The notes under the pieces were generated by a model, which saw only the letters and a list, made by a program, of their open reading frames with translations, searched no databases and was not told where the DNA came from. The position numbers and the translations under genes were made by a program. This document shows positions 1 through 13,259 of a DNA stretch of 64,000 bases, piece by piece; position 1 is the first letter of the stretch; the number at the start of each line of letters is the position of its first letter. The DNA comes from Sipunculus nudus (Eukaryota > Annelida > Sipuncula > Golfingiida > Sipunculidae): positions 31,757,729 to 31,821,728 of the forward strand of contig CM049314.1 of NCBI GenBank assembly GCA_026874595.1, written 5' to 3'.

Positions 1-438
1 TATAATTACATTTAAATATCTTGCTGGATGTGAAGTGCTCCCGCAGATGGCTTCAATAATTACTCACGTTCAACATTTATAGACTTTGTACTCTTCAATA
101 ATTCCGGGACTTGTGGAATTATGAAATTAACTTTTTTTAGAATAAATTCAACAACCATTTGGTTTAACCTGCAACTTATTTAAAGTAAAATGTAGTAACC
201 ATTACTTAATAAATTCAGTGTCGGAGTAGTGTACATTATTTATCCATCCAGAATAACATTCTCCACACAGAAAGTCTGTCCATGAAAATCAAGGATATTC
301 CTCCTGCAAACGGCCTTGCACTCGACCCGCGTAATCGAGTTTCGGGGGATCGGAATTGTAAATGTGAATAAATAAGTCAGTGGTCTAAATAGAGAGCATG
401 CATTGACAACATTCATGCCAAATATAACAGTTATAAAG
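1..438. other. AT-rich noncoding sequence
   Basis: No gene, repeat or regulatory element that I can support. Confidence 0.5.
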
Positions 439-720
439 AATATTATTGTCCTTGTTGTTTGGATTTCGTAATACAAGGGAAATCTGTTGTGGCGCAATAT
501 CGGTGACGTGGCGGTATAAACATATACAAACAATACCGCGTGCCACCCGGTTTAAGCACGTGTTAAGTAAATGGGCGCGATTCTTTGGTGACCAGGGGAC
601 GTCCGGGTTCATGTGGTCCGCCACGGTTGTATACAATCGTTGCCACAGCAACCTCGGTCAATATCAGTCAAGGCCGCTGAGGTACCGTGCCGGGTACCCA
701 TAGAACTGAAGGGTTCTATC
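439..720. promoter_or_regulatory. Unique GC-richer island with an RFX X-box
   Basis: This higher-complexity stretch is surrounded by AT-rich DNA. It contains GTTGCCACAGCAAC (639-652), which fits the RFX X-box pattern of two inverted half-sites. Overlapping short frames on both strands match no known protein. The candidate regulatory role is an inference. Confidence 0.3.
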
Positions 721-3700
721 ATTTTTCTATAGATCTTTATCCTGTGCGGAGGTAGCCAGAATAAATGTCCTCTCCCAATTCACCTATAAGTCAACAGGTG
801 GCAGTATAGCACAATGTTGCCTGCTCGATCCCCCCCCCCCCTTCCAAACTTAGTCAAATAAAAACATGTTACTAAGCTCAGAAAGTCTATCCTCGTACTG
901 TTCTGGTACTTTCTGTTATACCATTAATTAAAGCATTTGAGAAAATGATACACACTCTCATGGTTCGTAATACTTTGAAATGTTTATCTTTCAAACTGAA
1001 AGGGATAAATCTAGTTTGCCTTGCCGCATGAAAGTCTTACCGCTATAGATGCATCCGATCATCGTGTCAAACTTTCAACCAGTAACTTCTGTTTTGACAT
1101 TTCTTTGGAACGGTTATGTCCGTGGCTTTCTCGAGAGTTGTGAAAGGTGCTCTGACCAATGTTTTACTAGGTCTACAGAAAAAAGGTAAAAGATTTTCTA
1201 AAATTTTTAATAAATTTTTTTGTCAAATTATTGTATGAGTCGCATATTTTACAGTCACAGAAATTGAATTACCTTTATATATATATATGTGTGTGTGTGT
1301 GAGGGTGTGTGTGTGTGTGTATGTGTGCAGATACATCAAACCGGACGGAAGTGAACATGTCGTATGAACATTTATGTTTTCCTAATCACAGCCAAAGCTT
1401 AAATACATAATATATAAATGTATTTTATAAATGCATATTAATCATTATATAATTTGGATGAAATACCTTTTATAGCACACTTAAAGCAAATACCAATATT
1501 GAATGTATGTCATATAAGCCCGCCCAATTCGGGTAAGTTCTGAACAAACGGGTATTAAATTTTATTGCTATTTGCTACTATCAGTGTTTTTAATGGTTTT
1601 TTTAAATGAGGTAACCGCCTAGCCTAACTAAATATTTACATCTGCAGATTTCCATTTAGGTTTCGGACTACACGGCAAAATAAGTAGCACACGCTTCCTC
1701 ACATTTTATATCTTTGTGTTTACCAGGCCCGGTGACTTCTGCACCTGTATGCCTTGGGTGTGTTATCCTCGCCATTGATTGGTTATACTGCCAAGGAAAC
1801 CAAAAAAGGCGCACTGGCTTGTGACACGGCCTTTCCATTAACAAATCTCACACCACCTCAGCTGAAATCTCCTGGCTATCAGTGTTATTCTGTTTAGGAT
1901 ATTATGTTATATGACTATAAGGTTCACTCGTCTATATAGTATAAACGTCATTTCTGATATCTCTACTTACAAACCATTAACGAATCGTATTTTATTATTA
2001 TTTTCATCATTGTTTTCAAATCCATTTTTTGCAATATATTTGTATGACGAATCAGAGTGAAAGAAGTAGGGGTAGACTTTTTAATTCAGAGAAGACGTGT
2101 TATTGATCTGTCTTTTTCTGCATATTTTGTTTACGCCTTTAGCTCGTAAATGAATCTGGTAATCATAATAAAATAACTTACCTTATTAGGAAGAGTGCCG
2201 AGCTGCAAACCTTAATAATGAGAGGTTTTCGTTAAAGCATTTTGCTATTAATTGTTCTCCTGGTATGAAGAGATAATCACTATTTTAAGGACATTCCATT
2301 TGCGAAAAAAAAACCGATAAGGCCGTGTATTAAACTACCAATTCTGCACACAAGCGTAGTTTTTGAGAAAAAAGAGTAATACATCTAACACATCTAACAA
2401 TCAATAATGTCAAGAAAAACTTTTTTCTCTATCTTTTTTTCCATTCAAGGATTTCAAGTTTTTTCTTTAAATGTTGATGAATCTTTGAACATGTAATACT
2501 CCGTCACGGGAGATCTGCTTTTCTCAGTATAAACATACTTATTCCAAATGTGCTATTTATGTGTTATGTTCACAGTATTTCCTCAAAATATGTTAAAATC
2601 CTTAAGAATTCTTAAGTTGTAAAGACCAGTCTGTGAAAAAAGAGCAATTACAAAAAGCATTAATTGCACGTAATTGATTTAACTGACATTTGCTATATAA
2701 AGAGTTCGTGAACACCTCGCACAATTCCGAGTCGTTTCTCAAACTTAAAATAATTCCATTGTTATCGTTCAGCGTAGAGTTTTATAAATTCAGGTAAATG
2801 TTGTGTTTTGCCTGCAAGAATATCAGTTTTCTTGGTATATACAAACAATGAAATTGAATATTTCGCACTGTCTCTTTTATCTGCATACACCAACATCCCT
2901 ATAGGAATAGAACACCCACGATTCGCAGTGTTACGTTTTTTTTTGTGGGTTTGATATCCGGTGAACGCCAAGAATATTTCTGATGAATTATTTTTGTGTT
3001 TTCATAGGAACTTGTATATCTCTTGCGAGTCCAGGTCCTCTTTTATAGTAACTCTGTATTATAAAAATAATACTGCTTTACAAAATAAAATATATGAAGT
3101 CGCAGCAACATATAATCGATACACAACAGGTGATGCAACAAGTGTCTTACACGATGTTTTATATGGCTATATACAGCTGATACGCCTTGGTGAGCGATTC
3201 AAACGAATTCCGGTCCCATAAGCAAATGTATTGTTTCTATGTATACAAATCTTCAAACGAAATGCCTGCATAGAATCGATGAGCTGTATGATCGGCGATG
3301 AAGTCCAAACACTGCGACGGTGGAACTAATTTCTGATACCTTGTCATCATATCCCTTAATTGCCTGATGCGTACTTGGCAGGGAAAGGTACGGAAAATAG
3401 ATCTGAAAAAAAAAGAGATGAAATATATATTACCAGCAGTTGAGAATTAATAAACATACGATGTTTCTGGTCTGTGAGGTCGCTAATTGGAACTCGCTCC
3501 CTCTCTCTCTCCCTCTCTCTCTGAGTGGGGATCGCATTTTGAATGTTGATGTTTTTAACATTACAATGTTTCGGCAAGCGTCCCGAAATATCTTTGACAC
3601 GAAAATGTTAAGTCATATGAACTGCAGATGATGAATACAATAAATATTATAAACACGTACTTTTTACAAAGGTATTTTAACATAGAATGCGTAATTATTC

Positions 3701-3849
3701 TTACTTTTTCTTAATTGCCTTATAATACTTATTACCTTGCTTTCAAATTATTTGCAGTCTCCTTATATAGTTATAGGTGGTTAACAAAGAAAAAATAACT
3801 GTTTTTGCTTTGTGATACAGAATGCCAAATGCATTATAAAAAATCATTT
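721..3849. other. Noncoding AT-rich intergenic DNA
   Basis: It contains a C-run at about 829-841, a (TA)n(GT)n microsatellite at about 1275-1327, a CT-rich patch at about 3495-3525 and a somewhat more complex segment at 1715-1880 with CCATTGATTGGTTA. Otherwise I see nothing. The short open frames here have no domain or splice context. Confidence 0.5.
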
Positions 3850-4690
3850 TTTTATGATTTAGAAATAACTCCTGAACAACCTACCATATTATAAACGTCG
3901 GCCCAATTACAAAGAAAATCCGCTCTTCCTTTTCATTTCATTCTTGCTAGCCAGGCAGATGTATCTGGTTCCTGCAAAGAGAAAGAATGGATTGGTGACC
4001 AGTATATTCTGTACTTGATAATACACGTAATTAATCAATGCAACACCAGGTTAATTAAAGGACGCCTTAAACGAATGTGTAATAAAGCGTAACCACACGA
4101 TGAGAGGCCCAGTTCTGTCCCGCATGTCCAAAAGTAGTGTAAACCCCAATACTAAGGTCTCCAAAACAAAATATAAACATAACAAAACAGAATGCATATG
4201 CGTGCATTGGATTACAATTGTGAATCAATATAATTAATAAGCAACCTTGTCTTATTCTTTAAAATGTATTGTGTTTTCCTCACAATTAGATGAAAATACA
4301 GACATAAAAACCTCAGATATTTGCATTGTGGTATACAATTCCATGTGTATTGGTACCACTTGACAGGTTACAATTTAAGTATAACTCTGGAATAACTTAT
4401 AAAACACGATATATAAACTTACCTTTTCATAGGAAAATTCGTATCAAATTCTTTTTCATTTGCTCTCTTAATAGCCAGGCAGATGTATCTTGTCACTGCA
4501 AAGAGGAATGCGTTAATGTGTTAATTAAGTAAAGTTTACGCTTGGTAGTAATTAGCCCACTATACAACACCGAGTTAATTACTGAACACCTTCCCTCAAT
4601 GTGCAATTGAGTGTGACTTTATATTGAGAGAGTCCGTTTTGTCCCAAGGCCAAAGTGTTGAAAATCCCCATGGCGCAATTTACAAAACAG
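3850..4690. repeat. Diverged tandem duplication of a ~300-bp segment (two copies ~510 bp apart)
   Basis: Copy 1 (about 3860-4165) and copy 2 (about 4375-4680) share, in the same order, an ATAACTC..GAA-AA stretch, TAGCCAGGCAGATGTATCT, TGCAAAGAG, CAACACC-G-GTTAATTA and a GTCCCG/GTCCCA block. They are clearly related but diverged with indels. No terminal repeats or protein were recognised. Confidence 0.65.
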
Positions 4691-5262
4691 TGCTCTTATT
4701 TCTACCATTTGCTGACTAAACTTAAAATAGCAAGGCTTGTGTTCTTTTGCCTAATGTAAAAATAAATGATTTGTCGAACAGCCTAAAGAAATGACAAAGG
4801 ATAGAGACTTGTAGACATTGTATACAGGTTATTAATGTTATGAATGTATTCCATGTACAATCGTCCAGCTTGTTCAGTTTCAATCACTCAAGCCGATTTC
4901 CACTTTTGTTTTGGGACTGTTCCTTTACAATGCTGGAACTGTTTCTAATTCTGCTGGTGTTACTATGAACTTTAATTACTTTACTGCAACGATTATTGCA
5001 CGCAATAGCATGTTCATCATTGGACTTTTACCAGGTTTAGATTAATTGAACGTAACTCCGTTCGCAGACAGAGACGTATTCACTAGACAGTTAATCTCTA
5101 GACATAACTTTGACGTTCTTCACATAAAATTAAAATATATATAAACATCAGTCTTACCTCAAATACTGTGTTTCCTCTTCTCACATATCGAGCAACCCAA
5201 ACAACCCGACCGTTGACTTCATTAGTTTAAATAAAGCTGCGCATGCGCGTCTTAATCATCTT

Positions 5263-5450
5263 GGTATCCGGTCAAGGCACGGGTTCCATCTAGAACCTCA
5301 TTTTGAGTAATGATCATGCCACGAACCTCGAGGTTCCATCTGGAACCTATTCATGGGGAAAAGCGTTCCAGAAAGAACCATTGTTCTATCCAGAACCTTT
5401 TGGGTTCTTAAAAGAACCATCAGGAATCCTTTTTTTCTTAGAGTGAAGTG
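5263..5450. mobile_element. GGTTCC/GGAACC palindrome-rich MITE-like element
   Basis: Repeated inverted motifs occur: GGTTCCATCTAGAACC, GAACCTCGAGGTTC, GGTTCCATCTGGAACC, AGAACCATTGTTCT and GGTTCTTAAAAGAACC. The right end TTTTTTTCTTAGAGTG resembles ends of palindromic MITEs seen in other animals. Target duplication was not resolved. Confidence 0.45.
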
Positions 5451-5734
5451 GAAAATATCCATTCTGAACATTTAACCGAGAACCTTAAGAAATTAACAAA
5501 GTTTTATGTGTCTGGTGCGAAACGCTGTTGATTTATATCTAAGCCTGTCAAAAATAAAGAAATTATGTTTTAATGATCAAGAATAAATGGTAATATATAT
5601 TATATAATTTACTATAGTTTCTATTTAAAATCGTTTTGATTGGCCAAATATTTGCAGAAACTGAAATTACACCTTGCTTTCAGAATCCCCTAACAACCAA
5701 TTACATCGTTTCTATTCAACGACATTCACACGGA

Positions 5735-5813
5735 GTTCGATATCTCTCTCTCAAAGATATCTCTCTCCTAACGATATATCTCTTTCCCGACGATATCTCT
5801 CTCTCCTAACGAT
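5735..5813. repeat. CGATATCTCTCTCC minisatellite, left part
   Basis: Units of about 17 bp, CGATATCTCTCTCCTAA. The array resumes at 6470 after a LINE insertion. Confidence 0.85.
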
Positions 5814-5830
5814 ATAATAATAATAATAAT

Positions 5831-5878
<48 letters not shown>

Positions 5879-6469
5879 TTTATTTCATATAGCGTAAAAT
5901 CCACCGAAGTGCTTTATTAAAACGCTTTACCACACACAAACTGAAAGGATTAAAAATTGCATTAAAGAACTTAATACACATATCATTAAAAACAGCTGTT
6001 AAAACACAAGAGCGAAATATCGTAGTAAATGTGCTTAATGATTTTAGTGAAAGTATAATTAGCTACCAAAATATTGCAAAAACAAATAGGTTTTAACCTT
6101 CTTTTTAAATGTGTCAATATTAGAAGTTTGACGTAGGTCTCGTGGGAGAGATCTCCACAAAGTGGGTCTTGCAACACAAAAAGCTCTGTTAGCCACCAAG
6201 ATGGACCTTGTATATGGAACACACAGTAATTCTTGGTTTAATGATCTCAGACGTCTCGCAGGTATGTAAGTCCTGGAGGTATTTTGGAGCAATACCATGT
6301 TTTGCCTTGAACACCAACATAGCAACTTTAAATTTTATCCGTTGACACAGAGGGAGCCAATGTAGGACTTGCAAGACAGGCGTCATATGCTCATATCCTT
6401 TACTGCCACACAGGATTCGAGCTGCACAGTTTTGAACTCTCTGAAGCCTCTGTATGAGGGAAACTGGAT
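5814..6469 (-). mobile_element. 3' end of a non-LTR retrotransposon (LINE), 5'-truncated, inserted in the minisatellite
   Basis: On the minus strand the frames encode the region after a LINE reverse transcriptase domain: QRLQRVQNCAARILCG, HMTPVLQVLHWLPLCQRIKF, then LRSLNQELLCVP, RAFCVARPTLWRSLPRDLRQ and FKKKVKTYLFLQYFG. A frameshift near 6190-6325 separates the halves, so the copy is dead. The 3' end is GCGTAAAATCCACCG-like sequence followed by an (ATT)n tail (plus strand 5814-5879). The clade looks CR1/Jockey/I-like. The catalytic domain is absent. TCCTAACGATAT flanks both ends but is also the satellite unit. Confidence 0.78.
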
Positions 6470-7017
6470 ATCCTAACGATATCTCTCTCCCAACGATATC
6501 TCTCACTCCTAATGATATCTTTGTCCCAACGATATCTTTCACTCCTAACGATATCTCTCTCTCTCTCCCAACGATATCTCTCTCTCTCTCACCGATATCT
6601 CTCTCTCCTAACGATATATCTCTCTCCCAACGATATGTTTCACTCACAACGATATCTCTCCCTCTCAACGATATCTCTCTCTGCTAACGATATCTCTCTC
6701 CCAACGACATCTCTCCCCAACGAGATCTCTATCCCCCAACGATATCTCTCTCTCTCAACGATATATCTCTCTCCAATACTCTCTCTCACAACGACATCTC
6801 TCCCCAATGATATCTCTATCCCCCAACGATATCTCTATATCTACCAACGATATCTCTCTCCCAATGATATTTTTCTCTCTCTACAAACGATATCTCTCTC
6901 TGTCAATGATATATATCTCTCTCAACGATATATCTCTCCCAGTGATATCTCTCTCTCCCAACGATATCTCTCTCTCCCAACGATATATCTCTCTCCCAAC
7001 GATATTTCTCATTCCTA
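6470..7017. repeat. CGATATCTCTCTCC minisatellite, main part
   Basis: About 30 units of 14-20 bp built on CGATATCTCTCTCYCAA with variants. It yields low-complexity Ser/Leu/Arg-rich frames on the plus strand that I do not regard as genes. Confidence 0.92.
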
Positions 7018-7285
7018 AGCTTAGAACAGATTAATTATATCATTCCTTTCTTCCTCCTCTAACTTCTTCTTATTATTATAATCATTAAAATAACATTTTC
7101 TATCATATATTACAATTATTATATTTTCTTCAAATTTCTTTATTTCAGAACGATTTAAGAGGCCTGAAGAAGATTATGGTGTTATACCCTCGAAAACCCG
7201 CTGTACATTTTAGACACAGATTTAGAAATTCTAATTAACAAAAATCATAGTTTATCTTGAAGATTGTTAAAAATAGATGTACAGA

Positions 7286-7322
<37 letters not shown>

Positions 7323-9539
7323 ATATGTATATATATACATACCACAAAATTAAATAATATACAACAATAATTGACACACAAAAAAATGTATCACCTCAGT
7401 GAGGAAATTTTTTTTTTTTTTTTGGCCCATGCCATTTCCTTTTCACAAATATTTACTTACTAATATGCATATCTTCATACACGTAATGAATATATACACC
7501 TCAGTGCAATATGCAGTGACCATTAATAACTTAATTAAATAAATTTTGAAATGGTTTTGTTGAATAGAAAAGTAAACTTTTATTTTACTTGTGTTTTTAA
7601 TGCTTTTAAAGATTTTGTTAAGTAAGTTAAATATGTATGTGTTTTCATCAACAGAAAAATGCCATACCAGTATGGTCCATGGCCGGAAAATTAGTTCCAT
7701 TAGCTGACACTTGTCTGTAATAAAGACGTTTTAGCTGCAGACTGGTTGTTTTACTGGTTCATTATATTTACCGAGGTTGGCCAGAACGCAAATGAGCTAG
7801 GATCAAGACTTAAAGAAACAAGGAAAACAAATTTGACGATTAGGATATCTTGCAATGGGATTAGAAGAAACACTTTTCACCAAAAGGGAAAATTAGTCCC
7901 CGCCCGGCTGTCAACTGGATGATAAATGACTGTCATCTGGTGCCATTTATTTACACATATATGATTCTGAAGTAAACTAAAACGTAACTTTTCAGAAAAT
8001 ACGTCCTTTCTTGTATCAAATTGGTGGTACTCCGGACAACTGTGCCTCATTTCATAATAAGCGACTACCCGTGATCTTTTTCTGTCGCTTGCAAATTTCC
8101 GTGGTAGCCATGACATTTGTGTTCAAGTCTACGTAATTAGTTTAGCGACAGACAACTGATGCAAGAAACAGGTGTCAAAATTTAATATTTTAAAATAAAT
8201 CAAGTTAAATGGGTGAGAAGTTCATGGGCGACCAAAGCGCCCATTAGAGTTTTATTTATACGGTCTTTTTTTGCTGAAAGTTATTCCGTTTTGATGTTTA
8301 CCCCAACCAAAACTTGATATATAATCAGTACATATTCAGATGTCACTTTTCATACAGATCCGCATTTGCTTTTGTCAAGATAACTAGAAAGGTGTTAATG
8401 GATTAGTAAATCCAACGGTCGATGATTTTACGCAAAAGTAGTGGGTTAATGGCTTAAATGTTCGGGTCTGAATATCAAATTGTAGTATCAGTTTTTCCCA
8501 TCTTACACACATTAATAATTCTGAATTTAATTATACTTGAGTAATCCCTATAAATCAACACATTAACTTGCCGGGATATGAATAACGATACCAATACTAA
8601 TTAAGGTATCTAAATATTCGAATATCTAAATAAGGGAACGTGAAGGAAGTGCGAAACAATGGGCTTAAGTGGCTCAATTAGACTGTAAAATTATTATTAG
8701 GTATTCAAGAGAACTTTTAAAGAAATTTGAAATTACTTAAGTGTGTTAAATAAAATATAGTTTTGGAGTTATTCACATGCTGAGATTATGGGCAGCTGTA
8801 ATGATTGCCCTGTGTTCTTGCTTGTCTCGGCTAAAACACGTTTTGTCTTCTACATATACTTCTTTCCAGGGCATTGCTTTTAGATATGTACCCATATAAG
8901 TAGCATTAACAATGTTTATCCTGTTAAACTCCAGCTTGAGACGTTTTGCAAGATTTAGATAATTGTTAATATATTGGTGCTCCAGAAAAATTCCAGTTAG
9001 AAGAGATTCTGATATTGTTATCTTCCGTTTCTTCAAACACGTTTGATTCTTTACAGCATTTTTCATTACTGTTTGAAACACATGTGCAACCTTCTTTTTT
9101 CATAAGTTTCGCTGAATCAATACTTTACTGAACACGCATATATGGTTTCAATTTGTATACTCTTCAAAAGATCGTGTTTTCAGAACAATGCTGATTTTTA
9201 TATACAATATGGCAATTTTACGTCTATGGCATTTTCAAATTCCATGATTTATGAAAAAATTACCATAACGTGTCTTAAAAGTGCGTAAAGAATGGTAATA
9301 ATTATCTCAATGGATATCTGAAAATTCACTTAAAAATCCTCTTATACCGAGTAAGCGGTATTACAAAAAGGAATATTTTGCTGCAATGATATCACTTTTT
9401 TACTGATCAGAGGATAGCATTGTTTTCATGCTGTTTGATATGGAGTAAAAGGAGCGCAAGTATCAGTTCCGTGTCGCTCCTCTATAAATCATGGCTATCA
9501 ACACATTGACACGGTTTACAGGTTTAAGTATCCCCTGGA
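7018..9539. other. Noncoding AT-rich intergenic DNA
   Basis: It has a (TA)n block at about 7287-7339 and a T-run near 7410. A 102-codon minus-strand frame (8773-9081) matches no family I know. Nothing else is supportable. Confidence 0.5.
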
Positions 9540-10140
9540 GGGCCATGACGAGGCAAAAACTGTTTAATAGAGGTGGGTGAGGGACCCGACCCCTGGGGCG
9601 TAACATGCTGTGTGGCGACAGAAAGTCTGCCAACCCCTCGCTCTGTGGTCCCAAACCGCCAGCCACAGACGTGTCTCATATGGCATCCAACCGAAGCGGG
9701 CTTCCTAATTCCGTTTCGAAACACGTTGCACTATTTGTGTGGCCAATTTAGCGGGGCGCGTTGCTCCAAAAGCCTAATGAATCCAATTTGCTAAATTAAA
9801 TAACGAGTAGTATATTAGGCGAGAGATGAGATTACGGGCCTATTCGGTCGCCAATACGAGGACCGTCCGGCGAGCGGAACCGTTTGCTTCATCAATTCTG
9901 GTAACATGCTAATTAAATTACCGACCGCCCCATGGGGTCCTGGTGAGGAGCCTCGCAGAGACACACCACTAACGGCCAAAGATGAAGAACAACTTACAAG
10001 CGAGTTTTGGTCTCTCTTGGATGTCTCCGACAAACACCAGCCCAATCCAGTATGAATTATAAATAAAGAGAGCAACTGAGCCAGAAAAGCGGAGGAGGCT
10101 CTAACTGCGTCTCTGGTCTGTAGCTGAAATCCCTCAAAGT
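9540..10140. promoter_or_regulatory. Unique GC-rich island downstream of Shox
   Basis: 600 bp of CpG-containing, non-repetitive sequence in AT-rich surroundings, with TAATTA at 9910-9915, CTAATGA near 9775 and CTAAATTAA. The overlapping frames on both strands have no domain. Candidate conserved noncoding element. Confidence 0.33.
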
Positions 10141-10579
10141 AATATTGTGAAAGACACTTAACGTAGTTTTTCTGCCATAAATGTTTTATTTTGAAAAGGC
10201 CCTTGGTCGTAGGAATAGTGGCCATTTTCCCCTCGCTGTAATAATATTTAAGTTTCCTCTGAATTGTCAAGCAGACATATATTTTGAAGGGGTTTCTTGT
10301 ATTGCTTTTGATTGTGGTATATATCACGGACTTATAAAATGAAAGCCTTGAGTTCAACCCTTCCCCTAAACAAACCTGTATAACATGTTTCTGTCCTTGA
10401 CCCCAGGAATTCTCTGTTCAATCGAGAAACTGCACATAATTCTCCATTTTTTTTACCGTCTATTTACCCTTCCAGAAAATGATCAAATGAAACATTTTAA
10501 ATGAGTAATTCATGTTCGTAATAAGGGGTTATTATAACTGTCTCCATAATAAACGATCCATCTATCTATTTATATGTCA

Positions 10580-10647
<68 letters not shown>

Positions 10648-12599
10648 GGTTAGGTCCAATACAATAATCAATTTATAAGGCAAAAAAATAAAAGGCATGA
10701 TTCTCAGGCACCGCGCGCGTCAATTTTAACCCCCGCATCAAAATATTTATTTTGATTTTCAATATAGAAACCAATTTTGAGCTCCAGCCGCTCGGACATA
10801 TGATATAATACAATTTTGATCAGATTTCCTTTCTTATGTTGTGCCTTAACCTGTTTAGCAAAACAATCATGTTATTATCATGTTTATCACTGATCATATG
10901 ACATTTTAATCGAACCATCAGTTCCTGAGAACTGAATCTCTTTTTTTCGGCCTAACAGATTATATATGGAATAATCAGGATTTTACATTTTCACGTCATT
11001 TGAGAACCAGTTTTAATCATGCTATATAGTATAAAGGTCTTTATGATATATGGAAATGTTCATGGCTGTATACATCGACATAATATATATATATATATTC
11101 ATTACAAGCTTTTGCCAAGCTAAAATGCCGTTTACAGTGTCAGCTGGTTACTTGTTATTAATCAGTGTTTTCGTTATCTGACAGATGTTGGTCACTTGTG
11201 GTTTCAACTGTTGTAGAAAGTCGTTTGTCAGATAATTGCATCATAAAACAGGATCAAATTACGATAATGCGATTTTTCGGTTGGTTGCTATTTTATCTGC
11301 AAAGAATTAAGTCCGATGACAGAAAACGATGAGGAAAAAAGTAAACAACAATGAGACATTAAAGAGACAGATTTTACTGCATTTAATGTTTATTTATTTA
11401 TTTATGATATGTGCGGCATATTAGGATTTGGTGCAGTGATAAAAATAATAACATTAACAGTTTCATCGGTCACTAGGTGGCCCTATCTAATTTCTGAGGA
11501 TAAGGATAGAATGAAGTAGTATTTGCAAGCTTAAAGCTTTTTTAGTTAAGAAATTTTATGTTTAATAAATCCAAACGTTTCATTTGGATATTTCATACTA
11601 TACATTTGTATAAATAAATATATTGCATTTAAGTCAAATGTTTGTATATTCTCTAATTTTTATGATATGTCTTCCAAGTGATAAACAGTTTCATATTGAT
11701 GCATACACTTATAACCATTTACATTCCAATATACATGTCCATTTTGGACCGCATTGTGGTCATCTCTAAACAGTTATATATGAATTTCTCATTTTGCTCC
11801 AGAAGCACTTGCGGGGATCGAACCCCGAAGTTCAAAGCCATAATCTCTTGGTTATATAATACCTTCATTACGTTGCAGTTAAACGGAAAAGAATAACTCA
11901 TCCAGGAAGGGAACGTATTGGAATGCTTCTGCAAACGAAAAATCCAATATGGGAAGATAAATGATGATAATGGCATGCTGGTAAAAACAATACAATCCGA
12001 GGGTATTGGAATTTAGGAAACACAATGGGAATTCAGCAATCAGTGGAAATTACTAAAGCCAATAATAATTACAGCAATTTAATAACAATATTAATAGAGA
12101 GTAATGGCTCCTTTTAAAGCGCCAATGGAAATCACAAACCAATTATCATCAAGCAAACAATTGTTACAATTAAAGCTGACTGATTTGGTCGAATAAATAA
12201 ACTGGATATAAACAAACATTAAGCTAGAAGAGAAAAATGTCCTTATTACATGTAATCCTATAGAACAATAATATGCTGCGTGATATCATCGAGATAAAAC
12301 AGCAGCTTTAGTACATTAGATTACTTCACCAAGAGTGTTGAACGATTGCTTAAAGCAAACAAGAAAAATTCAATTGGGGTAAATGTGTAAAAATTCATTA
12401 AGTAAAAGATACATAGCAGATTCGTTTCAATATTTTGTATTTGAAAATGTGAAGCATATGCTCACTGATTATTTTTTTTAATGATAGATCCATTGCCTGT
12501 AGTTGCCGCTAAAGTGAAAATCATAATGAAAGTAGTTATGTAGTCATAAAATAATCAAGTTATCCATGTTAAACTAAATTGTTGTCACTTAACTAATCT
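10141..12599. other. Noncoding AT-rich intergenic DNA
   Basis: It contains a (TA)n block at about 10586-10644 and a shorter one near 11083. Near 11800-11840 the minus strand shows CGGGGTTCGATCCCCG, a T-arm-like hairpin without a matching acceptor or D arm, probably a SINE remnant. No gene seen. Confidence 0.5.
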
Positions 12600-12890
12600 G
12601 TGGCCACGCCTTGTAAAAGCCCGTTTTTGGACTTCAGGTGTCAGTTGCCACGTGTGTCCTAAGGGGGTTATATTCCATTTTCTCCTTTAGTCCTGGGAAT
12701 TTTAACCTTGTTTGTGGGTCTTCCGCAGCGCAATCTATTAGAGACTGCCAATGCTTCCAGCGGGTGTTTTCGGCATTTGGAAAACCCGTCCCGGACCAGC
12801 CCGAACGGACCTGTCCAAAGAGCAAGCAATTTGCCAGTGTAATTAATATGCCTAGCCAATTTCTGATTAATATTGATGTAGAGTAATAGA
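12600..12890. promoter_or_regulatory. Unique island with TAATTAAT sites
   Basis: A GC-richer, repeat-free segment with TAATTA at 12840-12845 and TGATTAATATTG just after it. Frames on both strands are short and unlike any known protein. Candidate regulatory element. Confidence 0.27.
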
Positions 12891-13259
12891 TAGGTAGAGT
12901 AATAATATATAGATATGTAGTAGTAGCAAGGACACTTTTCCAACTCTCATGTGTCACGCTTGTCCAACCTTGGTCACAGGTACAAGAGAACAGAGGGGTA
13001 TTTAATACCGAGGAATGACTCTGGCTTAGCTAGGACAAAGAAATCACCATATGTCAAAATGATATATAATCCGTTGAATTAACCATTTATTTTGTGAACA
13101 AGATCAGCTATAATATCGAGCTATCCTTGGGTGTTACCCAATCCCGCAACAGGATTTCACCAAAATATGTCAACAATCGTATGAGTATAGTTGTTATATA
13201 GGATAAACCAATCAACCAACCACCCAACCAAACGATAGAAAACACGGTACCTCGCAACC

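Noticed and set aside
6454-7034. Long plus-strand frames rich in Ser/Leu/Arg (up to 168 codons)
   Set aside because: They are translations of the CGATATCTCTCTCC minisatellite in overlapping frames and have no other content.
8773-9081. 102-codon minus-strand frame
   Set aside because: No recognisable motif and AT-driven composition. Not enough to call a gene.
9815-10357. 180-codon minus-strand frame
   Set aside because: Overlaps a GC-rich island with open frames on both strands, no domain, and begins at a non-ATG codon. Read as noncoding.
11800-11850. Possible tRNA gene on the minus strand
   Set aside because: Only a T-arm-like CGGGGTTCGATCCCCG is present. No acceptor, D or anticodon arms fit.
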